Positions 1-9,550 of a stretch of DNA of 64,000 nucleotides are shown here, piece after piece (within the stretch, counting starts at the first letter, position 1; every line of letters starts with the position of its first letter). A program made the translations under genes and the position numbers. The notes beneath the pieces were generated by a model. The model searched no databases and had not been told where the DNA came from. It saw nothing but the letters and a program-made list of their open reading frames with translations. Source of the DNA: Euryarchaeota archaeon UBA605. GTDB taxonomy: Archaea > Thermoplasmatota > Poseidoniia > Poseidoniales > Thalassarchaeaceae. Location: NCBI GenBank assembly GCA_002504905.1, contig DATY01000030.1, forward strand, positions 1 through 64,000. The letters run 5' to 3'.

Positions 1-1
1 A

Positions 2-1681
2 CAAACTAAAAAAAATACTAAATCTAGGATTAATTTTTCTGTTTATTCAATCAAAAAACCATTTAATCGTCTGATTAATTTTTTGAATAACAAGTATAAT
101 CTATTAGCATCATTTTTAATTTCTTCAGTCAAGCCAATAACCTCCTTCATTACAGAAAATTATTCTTCAAGTAAAAATAGTATAAAACAAAAATATCCTA
201 CACTGTCTAATCAAATGAAATATGGTAGAGAAAGTATGCTAGGCTCTAATATTATGTTTGTTATTTTGTTAATCATAATTACACTTTTCTTGGTATGGCT
301 CCCAATTTCTGACTCAGAAAACATGAATTTTAGTAAAACACTGCAAGTTTCTAATGTCCTCCTTACTCTTTCTATATTTATTTTAATGTCCTTCTCATTA
401 AATTTACACACTGGAATTACTGGCATGGTTAATTTTGGAGTTATCTTCTTTGTTGGAATAGGTGCTATTACTGTTGGAATTTTAACAGCTCCTACTGAGG
501 TACATGGTTACGGTTGGCCGGTAATACCTGCTACAATTGCTGCAGTGCTACTTGCAGCCGCCTTTGGTTGGGCTCTGGCATATCCAACAGCTCGTTTGAG
601 AATGGATTATTTTGCTATTGTTACAATTTCTTTAGGCGAGATAGTCAGAGTTTTACTGGCAGGAGAACCATTACTAAGAGTAGGCTCAATTGGTTCAGCA
701 ATTGGCATATCTAAGTATACTTTACCGTTGAAACAATGGTGGTTTTGTGGTTCTGGAGTCACAATTGGTCCTGACGCTGATTACATTAGTGCAGATGCAT
801 GTAGGAACGATGAATTATTATTAGGCCCAGCAAATAAAGTAGGTGAATTATTGAATCTTGCAGATGTAAATGGAGTCATCGAACCAGCGCCCTATATGTT
901 ACTATTAGCGGTAATGGGAATGACCTCGGTTTTATTCGTATGGTGGCTTTTAGAAACAATACTTTCATCACCTTGGGGCAGAATTTTGAAAGCGATTAGA
1001 GAGGATGAAGAGGTGGCACAACACCATGGCCACAACGTCCTTTCTCACAAAGCCGCTAGTCTTGCTTTGGGTGCAGGAATAGCAGGTCTTGCAGGAGTCT
1101 TTTGGGCCTGGAAACTTACAGGTTTTGAACCTTCAATAATGGCGCCAGCACGTTCTACTTTCCTTGTCTGGGCGGCTTTTATTATTGGAGGCAAAGGAAA
1201 TAACAAGGGGATGATAGTGGGGGCCTTCATCATTGTACTTATGGAGTTTGTATTCAATGTACTTGTAGCCGCGCAGGGTTCTCCAGATTTACCTCTTTAT
1301 ACTACAGCAGATCGTATTGATAGGTTATTTCAATGGCTTGTAATAAATCATTGGGGTGCAATAAAAATATCTTTTATGATAGCGATAATTGGCATTTTAT
1401 TGAAACATAGAGGGACAATAGACGTAGGTCTTTCGGGAGTATTCATATTCTTTTTCATGATGATAATGATGGGTGAACGTTCTATTGATGAATCTTTTAC
1501 AGGAGGAATTATTAGAGCAGATATGGCATATGTCAAGGTATTATTGATTGGATGCTTAATGTTATTTTCACTCAAGTTAAATCCGAAAGGACTTATTCCA
1601 GAAGTACCATTTAGACCAAAAAGTAAGCCCCTCATCGGCGAATCTCGAGAATTACAAAATCAAGGAGATGATAGCCAATGA
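2..1681 (+). CDS. livM: Branched-chain amino acid ABC transporter permease, LivM type (5' end open)
   Basis: Inner-membrane permease of a LivFGHM-type importer. LivM hallmarks are visible: the SLNLHTGITGMVNFG segment about 105 residues after the first possible start, a MDYFAIVTISLGEIVR segment, and the cytoplasmic loop REDEEVAQHHGHN followed by a glycine/alanine-rich helix. Roughly ten membrane helices can be seen. The reading frame has no stop between base 2 and the first possible start (TTG at 83), so the true start may lie outside the window; ATG at 215 is another option. At 532 or more residues it is much longer than a usual LivM (about 300-420), through a polar N-terminal extension, a loop insert near residues 215-270 and extra C-terminal helices. 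It overlaps livG by four bases (ATGA), so the operon is translationally coupled. The partner permease and binding protein are presumably upstream. Confidence 0.85.
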   Translation, partial: QTKKNTKSRINFSVYSIKKPFNRLINFLNNKYNLLASFLISSVKPITSFITENYSSSKNSIKQKYPTLSNQMKYGRESMLGSNIMFVILLIIITLFLVWLPISDSENMNFSKTLQVSNVLLTLSIFILMSFSLNLHTGITGMVNFGVIFFVGIGAITVGILTAPTEVHGYGWPVIPATIAAVLLAAAFGWALAYPTARLRMDYFAIVTISLGEIVRVLLAGEPLLRVGSIGSAIGISKYTLPLKQWWFCGSGVTIGPDADYISADACRNDELLLGPANKVGELLNLADVNGVIEPAPYMLLLAVMGMTSVLFVWWLLETILSSPWGRILKAIREDEEVAQHHGHNVLSHKAASLALGAGIAGLAGVFWAWKLTGFEPSIMAPARSTFLVWAAFIIGGKGNNKGMIVGAFIIVLMEFVFNVLVAAQGSPDLPLYTTADRIDRLFQWLVINHWGAIKISFMIAIIGILLKHRGTIDVGLSGVFIFFFMMIMMGERSIDESFTGGIIRADMAYVKVLLIGCLMLFSLKLNPKGLIPEVPFRPKSKPLIGESRELQNQGDDSQ

Positions 1682-2454
1682 AGTCAGTACTTAAAGTAGC
1701 GAATCTTCGTAAGGAATTTGGAGGACTTGTAGCAGTAAAAGAAGTCTCTTTTGAAATATTTGAGGGAGAATTTGTCGGATTAATAGGGCCCAATGGATGT
1801 GGGAAATCTACAACCTTTAATTGTATTAGTGGTCTATTAGAACAGACATCTGGGAAAGTAGAAATTTATGGTACAGACGTCTCAAAATTGAGGCCAGACC
1901 AAATACACAGTTTAGGGATGACAAGAACTTTTCAGCACACTCGTTTATGGAGGGAAATGACAGTTGTAGAGAACTTATTAGTCCCTCCTAGAAATCAATT
2001 TTCTCCAAGTAAAATAAAATCATTACTATTCCCTAAATCTCGTCAAGCTGAGAAAGAAAGATTAGAAGAAGCATATAACATTCTTGAAGAGTTAGAAGTC
2101 CCTCACATGGCCGACAATTTAGCAAGTGAATTATCGGGAGGGCAGTCAAAATTAGTAGATATTGGGAGGTCTCGAATGGGTTCACCAAAGTTGCTATTAC
2201 TCGATGAACCGGTCGCGGGTGTTGCCGGCCCTCTAGCAATGAAAATTTTCAATAATTTACGAAAAACGGTAGATGAAACCGGAATCTCTGTATTAATAAT
2301 TGAGCATAATATGGACTTTATTCTAAGGCAGGGGGTTGACAGAATTATTGTAATGAATGAAGGAGAGGTCTTAATGATAGGAACTCCGGAAGAAGTAAAG
2401 TCCAATAGGGCAGTAATCGAAGCATATCTCGGTTCTGCAGGTGAGGAAGAGTGA
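1678..2454 (+). CDS. livG: Branched-chain amino acid ABC transporter ATP-binding protein LivG
   Basis: ATPase subunit of the LivFGHM-type importer, working on the cytoplasmic face. Walker A GPNGCGKST lies near residue 37, the Q-loop follows, the ABC signature LSGGQ is near residue 152 and Walker B LLLLDEP near residue 172. The C-terminal IIEHNMDFI switch histidine is present. At 258 residues it has the normal LivG length. The long segment between Q-loop and signature (RLWREMTVVENLLVP) is typical of LivG rather than LivF. It starts on an ATG overlapping the livM stop and ends in a four-base GTGA overlap with livF, so the three genes form one tight operon. The exact substrate (branched-chain amino acids, amides or urea) cannot be read from the sequence. 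Confidence 0.93.
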   Translation: MKSVLKVANLRKEFGGLVAVKEVSFEIFEGEFVGLIGPNGCGKSTTFNCISGLLEQTSGKVEIYGTDVSKLRPDQIHSLGMTRTFQHTRLWREMTVVENLLVPPRNQFSPSKIKSLLFPKSRQAEKERLEEAYNILEELEVPHMADNLASELSGGQSKLVDIGRSRMGSPKLLLLDEPVAGVAGPLAMKIFNNLRKTVDETGISVLIIEHNMDFILRQGVDRIIVMNEGEVLMIGTPEEVKSNRAVIEAYLGSAGEEE

Positions 2455-3173
2455 GCATAATGGGTAGAGTTCTTGACGTGAAAGGCCTCAATGGAGGATA
2501 TGGTTCGGTACAGATTCTTTATGATATTGATCTATATGTTGAGGAAGGAGAATTTGTTACTATTATCGGTCCTAATGGGTGTGGTAAATCTACATTTATT
2601 AAGACAATATTTGGAATAGCTAGTTACTACTCAGGCGATGTTACTCATAATAATGAGGATGTATCTGGTTGGCGTACCGATCAATTAGTGAATAGAGGTA
2701 TTGCATATGTCCCTCAAGTAGATAATGTATTTCCTTCTTTAACAATTTACGAAAATTTACAGATGGGTGGTAATAGCCTATCAAATTTAGTTCTAAATGA
2801 AAGAATTGAGCGTGCTTTGAATATGTTCCCTGACCTAAAACAAAGAGTTCATGATTTGGCCGCCTCACTTTCGGGAGGTGAGAGACAAATGTTAGCAATA
2901 TCTCGTGCATTAATTTCTAATCCTAAATTTTTGTTATTGGATGAACCAACTGCTGCATTGAGCCCTTTGTATCAACAACAAATTATAGAACGAATCGATG
3001 CTTTGAGAGATGAAGGAATTACTGTTCTAATTGTAGAACAAAATGCTCGTTTAAGCCTCGCTCGTTCAGATAGAGGATATATTTTTGCAGGAGGAAAAGT
3101 GGTACATACTGGAGATGCCAAGCATATCCTGACTGATCCAGAGATTGGCGAATATTTTCTTGGCTCTCATTGA
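2451..3173 (+). CDS. livF: Branched-chain amino acid ABC transporter ATP-binding protein LivF
   Basis: Second ATPase of the importer. Walker A GPNGCGKST is near residue 41, signature LSGGERQ near residue 141, Walker B LLLDEPTAAL near residue 161, and the switch region reads LIVEQNA, the LivF pattern (LivG has EHNM). The length, 240 residues, is normal. The start is GTG at 2451 overlapping the livG stop; an in-frame ATG lies at 2460. It ends 12 bases before the stop of the convergent hydrolase gene, so the two transcripts must terminate in or across each other. Confidence 0.93.
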   Translation: MSIMGRVLDVKGLNGGYGSVQILYDIDLYVEEGEFVTIIGPNGCGKSTFIKTIFGIASYYSGDVTHNNEDVSGWRTDQLVNRGIAYVPQVDNVFPSLTIYENLQMGGNSLSNLVLNERIERALNMFPDLKQRVHDLAASLSGGERQMLAISRALISNPKFLLLDEPTAALSPLYQQQIIERIDALRDEGITVLIVEQNARLSLARSDRGYIFAGGKVVHTGDAKHILTDPEIGEYFLGSH

Positions 3174-3185
3174 AAGAGGAAAAAA

Positions 3186-3800
3186 TTATTCTTTCGATAA
3201 TACTTTTTTCACAGCAATTGGAATGAAATGTAAAGAGTCTCCTAAGCGATGACCATCTTCAACTTCTATCAATTCAACATTCGAATTAGATTCTGCAACC
3301 TTTCTAGAAGATTCTATTGATACGATTTCATCAGAAATACCGTGTATTATAACAGTTGGATGATTAATTTCCGGCCACGACATTTTCCTAGCACTAACTA
3401 TAAAATTCCAACTCAGTTGTATCTCTTTATTCAGCCCGTGATGGAAATATGGCCTGAATCCACTATTTTCCCATTCATTCAGTCCATCCAATCCTGCTAT
3501 TTTCTCGAAATTTTCTGCTAAGCCAAATGCTGGTGCCATCAACACTATTTTCAGATCCCTTCTTATCAATTTATTAGCAGCATTTGCTATAGCTAATCCC
3601 CCATAAGATGACCCAATGATTAGATCAATTTCTTCATTTTCTAATATCTTATCAAGAACAACGGCTGTTTGCTCGCCAATAGTCCAACCCCTTTCACTCA
3701 TATCGATTGAAACTACATCCCATCCCAGGTTCTCTTTAATCCATGTAGGTTTAGAACCATTAGTACTTCCTTCTAATCCGTGAGCCCAGAGAATCTTCAT
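3186..3800 (-). CDS. Small alpha/beta hydrolase, YqiA-like esterase
   Basis: Predicted cytoplasmic serine hydrolase of 204 residues. The start reads MKILWAHGLEGS, with the oxyanion-hole HG at residues 7-8. The nucleophile elbow is G63-S-S65-Y-G67 (GxSxG). A HGISDEIV strand near residue 155 supplies the acid and DGHRLGDSL near residue 183 the histidine, so the triad looks complete. Size and motif order resemble the YqiA/UPF0227 group of small esterases, but the substrate is unknown. It starts one base after the stop of the PCC-domain gene, so the two are an operon. Confidence 0.72.
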   Translation of the reverse strand: MKILWAHGLEGSTNGSKPTWIKENLGWDVVSIDMSERGWTIGEQTAVVLDKILENEEIDLIIGSSYGGLAIANAANKLIRRDLKIVLMAPAFGLAENFEKIAGLDGLNEWENSGFRPYFHHGLNKEIQLSWNFIVSARKMSWPEINHPTVIIHGISDEIVSIESSRKVAESNSNVELIEVEDGHRLGDSLHFIPIAVKKVLSKE

Positions 3801-3801
3801 T

Positions 3802-4233
3802 TTATCCCTCTAAATCACAAAATTTTAATGCAACGAAATCTGTATTCGTTTTTTCTCTTTTCATAGTATTTGTTTTCAACACACGTAGATGAATTTCAGC
3901 AACTACGTGAACTGTCGCATGATATAAGTGACCTCCATGTACAGAATGCTCATTATCAGACATTACAGTATGTAAATGTGTAAATGGTCCATCTGGGCCA
4001 GGCGCTAGATTTCCTTGTGTAGATAGTAATTCCATCGGTCCATCATAATTCAGGGTTTGATAAATTCCATCATCGTCTAAATATCCCATCCTAATATCTC
4101 TCACTCTCCCAATACCACTCGTAATTATTGCACAATCAATTCCATATTTTGAAAGACCTTGAATAGATTGATGTATTTCTTCGTCCGGATCTAATCTCAA
4201 AAGAATATCATCGCCTATTCTACTGAATTCCAT
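3802..4233 (-). CDS. PCC (DUF296) domain protein
   Basis: Protein of 143 residues made almost wholly of the PCC/DUF296 fold found in plant AT-hook proteins and in small stand-alone prokaryotic proteins. Family features visible are LDPDEEIHQSI near the start, AIITSGIGRVRD in the first third, a LSTQGNL strand, and the metal-site-like HLHTVMSD...HGGHL cluster of histidines. Prokaryotic members are trimeric and of unknown function. No AT-hook is present. It is the first gene of a two-gene minus-strand operon with the hydrolase and is divergent from mcm across a 212-base spacer that holds no other recognisable gene. Confidence 0.75.
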   Translation of the reverse strand: MEFSRIGDDILLRLDPDEEIHQSIQGLSKYGIDCAIITSGIGRVRDIRMGYLDDDGIYQTLNYDGPMELLSTQGNLAPGPDGPFTHLHTVMSDNEHSVHGGHLYHATVHVVAEIHLRVLKTNTMKREKTNTDFVALKFCDLEG

Positions 4234-4445
4234 ATATTCCGATATGAGTCATAAACTTGAATCCAACGCTTCACGATTTTCTTTATTCGGCGTTTTTTCA
4301 GAAATATTCCAGTGGAAGTATAATATTACATTTTTTATTCATGATTTTACTTTGAAACTCCAATAGAAACAAAGGGGTATCTCAAATCATCCAATTTGGT
4401 TATAGACTGCAAGTACTTCGGAGCAAAGCCCGGAGATGGAAAAGA

Positions 4446-6608
4446 ATGACAATGGCAGCACATGACTCCTCTGCTCGTTGGAAAACTTTCTTTTTAGAAG
4501 CTAAAGAAACAGAGATATTTACTTTACTATCTAAACAATCAACTACTCCAACTCTTTCCATACCATTCCATGAGTTACAAGCTTTTGATCCCGATTTCGC
4601 TGACGATATTTTGCAATTTCCTAAACAAATTTTGAACACTGGTAAGGATACACTTAGAGAATTATGTAGAGAACGTGGAGAAGACTTGGACGTTGTACTT
4701 AGAGTGGGGGAATTACCAAGAGATAGTCGTAGAGCGATCAGAGAAATAGGGTCTTCTGATATTGAAAAACTTCGTAGTAGTGATGTACAAGTAATTAAGA
4801 TTTCAGAGATTAAACCTAGAATGCATATCGCGGCATTTCAATGCGAATCTTGCGGAGTCACTCAAGAAATAATGCAGGATAATGAGAGAGAACTAATTGA
4901 ACCAATTCGTTGCTTACCTACTGATCGAGGAGGATGTGGTGAAAGTGCTGGTAGGGGCGGAGCGACACGTTTTAATCTTGTTTTTAATGTTTCAAGACTG
5001 ATAAATAATCAATGGATAGAAATTCAAGAACTTCCTGAATCGGTAGAAAGTGGAGCTCAACCAGGTAGGGCAAAGGTACTTCTTGAAGGAGATTTAGTGA
5101 ACAAACATTTACCGGGCCAAAGAATAGTTGCGAACATGATTCCAGTTGTATACAGTGAGGTGATTAAAAATAAGAAAACACCAATGTTCGATATCATGTA
5201 TCATTTAATTAGTTCCGAACATGAGTCCGTTCCATTTACTGAAATTAAGATTTCTGACGAAGAACAAGAGGAAATATTGGCGATTTCTCAGAGGGAAGAT
5301 CTTCTTCGTTTAATGCAGAATTCAATTGCACCTTCCATATTTTCGACTGGTGTTATGAATTTTGTGAAAAGGTCATTAGCACTGCAATTATTTGGCGGAG
5401 TTTCAAGAAAAAATTCAGATGGAACTCGAACTAGAGGAGATATTCATATTTTACTAATGGGAGATCCAGGAGTTGCTAAATCTCAATTATTAACCTATGT
5501 TTCAACACTTTCTCCTCGAGGTAAGTTCACATCAGGAGGGGGTGTTTCCGGTGCAGGATTAACAGCAGCAGCGGTTAGAGATACATTTGCTGATGGAAGG
5601 TTTTCTTTGGAAGCCGGAGTATTACCATTATCAGATAGAGGTTTAGCAGCTATTGATGAGTTCGATAAAATAAATGAAGACGATAGAAAAGTCATGCATC
5701 CTGCAATGGAACAACAGAGAATTGATATTTCTAAGGGAGGAATTACTGCCTCATTACCATCTAGGTGTGCGATTGTTGCAGCAGCAAATCCGAAATCAGG
5801 ACGTTTCTCGAACCGTGCTGCTAATACCAGTGTCCTTCGTTCATTTAAGGAGACAGGACTACCTCCTCCATTAGCTTCTAGATTTGACATAATTTGGATG
5901 ATGAGAGATGAGGTTAAGGCAGAAAATGATGAAATGATAGCTAAACATATTTTGCGTAGTCGTACAAGAGGAGTTCCTGAGGCGCTTATAGATGAATTTG
6001 TTGCAATGGATCCCGTTGAAGAAGATAAGGAACAAGTCATAATAGAGGGAGTTGATGGAAAAGAACATCTTAGTCAATCTTTCCTTAGAAAATATATCGC
6101 TTTCGCAAAAAGAAATTTTCATCCCAATATAGACCAAGATGTCATGGCATTGATCTTGGAATATTATGTTCAAGAAAGACAATCTTTCGGACGAGATGAT
6201 TTAGATGAAGGTAGTGAATCCAATGTTGTCCCAATTACCGCTAGAGCGTTAGAAGCTTTAATCAGACTTACAGAAGCTCATGCAAGAATGTTTCTTCGTG
6301 AAAATGCTACTGCAGAAGATGCAAAAGTAGCATTAGCAGTATTCAAGCATTGGCGCGAAGAATCAGGAATAGAAGATGATTCAGAATTTTCAGGAACTAC
6401 AGTTAGAGAAAGAAATACAAGTGCTATTGTTAAAAATATTATTCGTGATATTTGTTCAGAAAATGGCAACAGAGCAACAATTACTTCAATTTACAATAGA
6501 GCACTAGGTAAGAAAATAAATGAAACGACTGTTGATAAAGTGATCCAACAAATGCGTGAAAGAGGGATATTATTTAACCCATCAAAGGATGAATACGGTT
6601 TCGCCTAG
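4446..6608 (+). CDS. mcm: Replicative DNA helicase MCM
   Basis: Homohexameric 3'-5' replicative helicase. The 720 residues carry an N-terminal domain with a zinc-binding cysteine set (CESC near residue 133, then C and C after RGG), a Walker A GDPGVAKS at about residue 339, Walker B IDEFDK with D404-E405, an arginine finger SRFD at R479, and a C-terminal winged-helix tail rich in KNIIRDICSENGNRA-type sequence. The length is normal for archaeal MCM (650-720). The ATG at 4446 follows a GGAG at about 4430 (a second ATG is at 4452). No intein interrupts the P-loop, a common MCM intein site. gatE begins just after its stop, suggesting cotranscription. Confidence 0.97.
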   Translation: MTMAAHDSSARWKTFFLEAKETEIFTLLSKQSTTPTLSIPFHELQAFDPDFADDILQFPKQILNTGKDTLRELCRERGEDLDVVLRVGELPRDSRRAIREIGSSDIEKLRSSDVQVIKISEIKPRMHIAAFQCESCGVTQEIMQDNERELIEPIRCLPTDRGGCGESAGRGGATRFNLVFNVSRLINNQWIEIQELPESVESGAQPGRAKVLLEGDLVNKHLPGQRIVANMIPVVYSEVIKNKKTPMFDIMYHLISSEHESVPFTEIKISDEEQEEILAISQREDLLRLMQNSIAPSIFSTGVMNFVKRSLALQLFGGVSRKNSDGTRTRGDIHILLMGDPGVAKSQLLTYVSTLSPRGKFTSGGGVSGAGLTAAAVRDTFADGRFSLEAGVLPLSDRGLAAIDEFDKINEDDRKVMHPAMEQQRIDISKGGITASLPSRCAIVAAANPKSGRFSNRAANTSVLRSFKETGLPPPLASRFDIIWMMRDEVKAENDEMIAKHILRSRTRGVPEALIDEFVAMDPVEEDKEQVIIEGVDGKEHLSQSFLRKYIAFAKRNFHPNIDQDVMALILEYYVQERQSFGRDDLDEGSESNVVPITARALEALIRLTEAHARMFLRENATAEDAKVALAVFKHWREESGIEDDSEFSGTTVRERNTSAIVKNIIRDICSENGNRATITSIYNRALGKKINETTVDKVIQQMRERGILFNPSKDEYGFA

Positions 6609-6621
6609 GGCCGTTCACCCT

Positions 6622-8745
6622 ATGAAAGATAACCCAGTCGTGATTAATATGGAGCCACGAGGAGACATTGATTCTCCTAGTAATTTAGACCCTCAAAGTT
6701 TGGGTTTTATGTGTGGATTAGAAATTCATCAGCAATTAGATACTGGCAAATTACATTCCAGAATGCCTAGTCAATTATTCGACTTTTCTCTTGCAGAGAT
6801 TCCCGATTATTGGACACGTTCAGAAAGGAAACTAAGAGCATCACAAGGAGAAGGAGGGAAAATTGACATTACTGCACGTTTCGAGTCACGAAGAAATCGT
6901 TCCTTCGTATATATTCAACCACCCAATGCGGGACTAATTGAGTTAGATGAAGCCCCGCCATTAAATCATGATAGTGATGCTATTGATACAGTATTAACTA
7001 TGGCTGCAATGATGAAGGCCAAACCTGTATCTTCAATGCAGGCTATGAGAAAAACTGTGGTTGATGGTTCCAATACTAGTGGATTCCAGAGAACAACATT
7101 GGTTGCAACAGATGGTTCTATCGAAACAGAAACAGGAGAAGTTGGAATCGATGTTATTTGTCTCGAAGAGGACTCTGCTAGAAAACTAGATAGTGAGTTA
7201 ACTACGGAAGGAGAAATAGTTTATTACACTCTAGATAGGCTTGGAATGCCTTTGGTTGAGATTGCAACAGCTCCAAATATACAGACTCCTGAACATGCTA
7301 AAGAGGTAGCTTTACACCTTGGTACATTATTACGTGACACACGTTTAGTTAGGAGGGGCTTGGGCTCAATTCGACAAGATCTCAATGTCAGTATCGCCTG
7401 TGGAGTAAGAGTGGAAATCAAAGGTTGTCAAGATTTAGGTTGGATTCCTAAGATTATTCGGTTAGAGATGGCCAGACAATTACATATGTATAGGTTATGT
7501 AATCAATTACGAGAAGAAGCCGACCTCCCTCTTTTACCTCCTGATCGTCGACTAGACTCGAAACCAGTAGAAAACAGAGTTGCTCTATCTGCATTATCAA
7601 GACTACCATTTAAGACTCAGAATTTAACATATCTTTTCTCTAATTCTTCGTCTCAAATGATAGAAAAATCATTATCCTCTGGCTCAGTAGTTATGGGTTT
7701 GAAGTTGAAAGGATTTGCCGGAAAAATAGGTCGTAAAACTGAAGATATCGAAGGCTCACAAATGCCTAGGCTCGGAAGAGAGTTAGCGAGTTCCGCAAAA
7801 CAAGCAGGAGTGGCAGGAATCTTTCATTCTGATGAGTTACCAGCATATGGAATTACAGAAACTGAAGTCAGTAATATTAGACAAGAAATGACATTGTCTG
7901 AATCTGATGCATTTGTATTGTGTGTAGCGCCTAGTTGGCAGGCAGAATTAGCTCTTGAATCAGTAATACTTAGAGCGAGATCAGCATATCATAGAATTTC
8001 AGGAGAGGTTCGCAATGTTGTAATTAGAAAAGGTACTCCTGAAGACGGAACTACCACTGCTATGAGGCCTTTACCTAGTGGTGCACGTATGTATCCTGAA
8101 ACAGATATACAAATTTTAAATCTCGATTTCGAAAGATGGGAAAAAATAAATTCTAACCTTCCTATGAATAAACAGCAACGATTGACAAGATTACAAAAAT
8201 ATAATATTTCTAGTAATCAAATCGAAGCAATATTGGGCAATGAATTAGATGATATATTTGTTTCAGGATTAGATTGCAATGATCCATTCCCTCCCGATCT
8301 CCCATCAAAGCCTTGGGCTACAATTTTGTTAGATAACACGAGGTCAGACATTGCACATAAATCAGGAAAATCAGCGTCGGATATTCCCTGGGAATTACTA
8401 GCATTACTGGTATATTCTAAGGAAAAGGGAATTATAACTAGAGAAGGAATAATTCCTCTTGGCTCACAATATCTCTCTAATACTGATGAAAGCCTTTCTA
8501 CGTTTGATAAAAAATTGGCATGGCTATCTAAAAAAGCAGAAATTGAAGGTTTTATTCCTGCAGATAGTTCTTCTGTTGAAGAAGTAATTGATTCAATAAT
8601 TTCTGATAAGTCAGACTTTGTTAAAGAAAAGGGTATTTCCGCTGTGGGCCCATTAATGGGCATGGTGATGTCGAAATTAGGTGGCTCTGCAGATGGGAAA
8701 TTAGTAAATTCTATTTTAATCGAAAAAATTAAGCAAATAAAATGA
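6622..8745 (+). CDS. gatE: Glu-tRNA(Gln) amidotransferase subunit E
   Basis: tRNA-binding and kinase subunit of the archaeal GatDE amidotransferase, which turns Glu-tRNA(Gln) into Gln-tRNA(Gln). Visible features are the GatB/E signature GLEIHQQLDTGKLHSR near the start, DRLGMPLVEIATAPNIQTP, RRGLGSIRQDLNVSI, an AspRS-like (GAD) insertion in the middle and a YqeY-like helical tail. At about 707 residues it is longer than the usual 620-635, mainly through the N-terminus and tail. The frame is open back to a GTG at 6556 inside mcm, but ATG at 6622 or 6649 is more likely because similarity only begins after them. No gatD is adjacent, so the partner must be elsewhere. Confidence 0.94.
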   Translation: MKDNPVVINMEPRGDIDSPSNLDPQSLGFMCGLEIHQQLDTGKLHSRMPSQLFDFSLAEIPDYWTRSERKLRASQGEGGKIDITARFESRRNRSFVYIQPPNAGLIELDEAPPLNHDSDAIDTVLTMAAMMKAKPVSSMQAMRKTVVDGSNTSGFQRTTLVATDGSIETETGEVGIDVICLEEDSARKLDSELTTEGEIVYYTLDRLGMPLVEIATAPNIQTPEHAKEVALHLGTLLRDTRLVRRGLGSIRQDLNVSIACGVRVEIKGCQDLGWIPKIIRLEMARQLHMYRLCNQLREEADLPLLPPDRRLDSKPVENRVALSALSRLPFKTQNLTYLFSNSSSQMIEKSLSSGSVVMGLKLKGFAGKIGRKTEDIEGSQMPRLGRELASSAKQAGVAGIFHSDELPAYGITETEVSNIRQEMTLSESDAFVLCVAPSWQAELALESVILRARSAYHRISGEVRNVVIRKGTPEDGTTTAMRPLPSGARMYPETDIQILNLDFERWEKINSNLPMNKQQRLTRLQKYNISSNQIEAILGNELDDIFVSGLDCNDPFPPDLPSKPWATILLDNTRSDIAHKSGKSASDIPWELLALLVYSKEKGIITREGIIPLGSQYLSNTDESLSTFDKKLAWLSKKAEIEGFIPADSSSVEEVIDSIISDKSDFVKEKGISAVGPLMGMVMSKLGGSADGKLVNSILIEKIKQIK

Positions 8746-8817
8746 TAATCTTATTAATATCTGAACAAATTTTTATCATTAATATTAATCTACTTAGTTA
8801 CTACGCGTTTGATTTCC

Positions 8818-9450
8818 ATGTCAACGCTGTTAACGACCATAGGAGTCATAATAATTACAACCATATTAGGATATTTTGCTGTAAAAGAAGAATATAGGCT
8901 ACAGTCTGCGTCTGTAGTATTTCTTGTAATTCTTTTACTATCTTCTAGTACGTTATCTACAGAGTGGGCTAGAATGACTTCAGAATTAGTAGATAATGAT
9001 GAAGATCCACATTATGGCCTCCCCGATCTATGGGATGGTAAGCAGGCGGTTTGTTTTCACTTCCCTCAAGACGCTACTCCCTCAGAATTTGCAGACGGTA
9101 GACACCACATAGATTATGATGGTACAGATTTTAAAACAGATAAAAATTGGAATGCTACTGGTGCCTGTGTTGGTGGATTTGAAGGGTATGAAAATGGTTT
9201 AGATTTACTAAATGCAGCAGTTGATGTCAGACCAAATCTTTTTGCATTAAATGTTACTGAATTTTCTTTCGGATTACAAATAAATTCTATTGGAGGAGTA
9301 AGTCCTTGTGAAGTTTATACCTGTGCAGATGATTTCTCTTCTGGAGCATATTGGGAGTTACTTAACGATGGTGCTTATTCAATGGTAGGTATTTCAGATC
9401 TAGCATTGAATGACGATACAGTAGTTACTTGGCAAATTGCTACATATTGA
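8818..9450 (+). CDS. Membrane-anchored protein of unknown function
   Basis: Protein of 210 residues that I do not recognise. It has two hydrophobic segments at about residues 4-22 and 28-46, then a polar domain of about 160 residues with an acidic start and four spaced cysteines (CFHF, CVGGF, CEVYTC) that could form disulfides, so this domain probably faces outward. The ATG at 8818 was chosen over TTG at 8809. It stands alone on the plus strand between gatE and an ECF-type gene, with short AT-rich spacers on both sides. Confidence 0.6.
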   Translation: MSTLLTTIGVIIITTILGYFAVKEEYRLQSASVVFLVILLLSSSTLSTEWARMTSELVDNDEDPHYGLPDLWDGKQAVCFHFPQDATPSEFADGRHHIDYDGTDFKTDKNWNATGACVGGFEGYENGLDLLNAAVDVRPNLFALNVTEFSFGLQINSIGGVSPCEVYTCADDFSSGAYWELLNDGAYSMVGISDLALNDDTVVTWQIATY

Positions 9451-9550
9451 TTTAGCATATCAGCAGCTGTAAAAAATGTATTTTTTTAATCAACTTTAAG
9501 ATTGAATCAGAGTAATCATCAATAACATAATCACATTGGACTGCTTATTC

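Noticed and set aside
4234..4445. tRNA or small RNA gene in the longest spacer
   Set aside because: No cloverleaf, no T-loop GTTCRANNC box and no long stem could be found; only AT-rich promoter-like sequence.
5495..6040. Long minus-strand frame inside mcm
   Set aside because: It lies opposite conserved MCM motifs; serine/leucine-rich composition is what the reverse of these codons gives.
8217..8663. Minus-strand frame inside gatE
   Set aside because: Fully covered by the well-supported GatE tail domain and shows no domain of its own.
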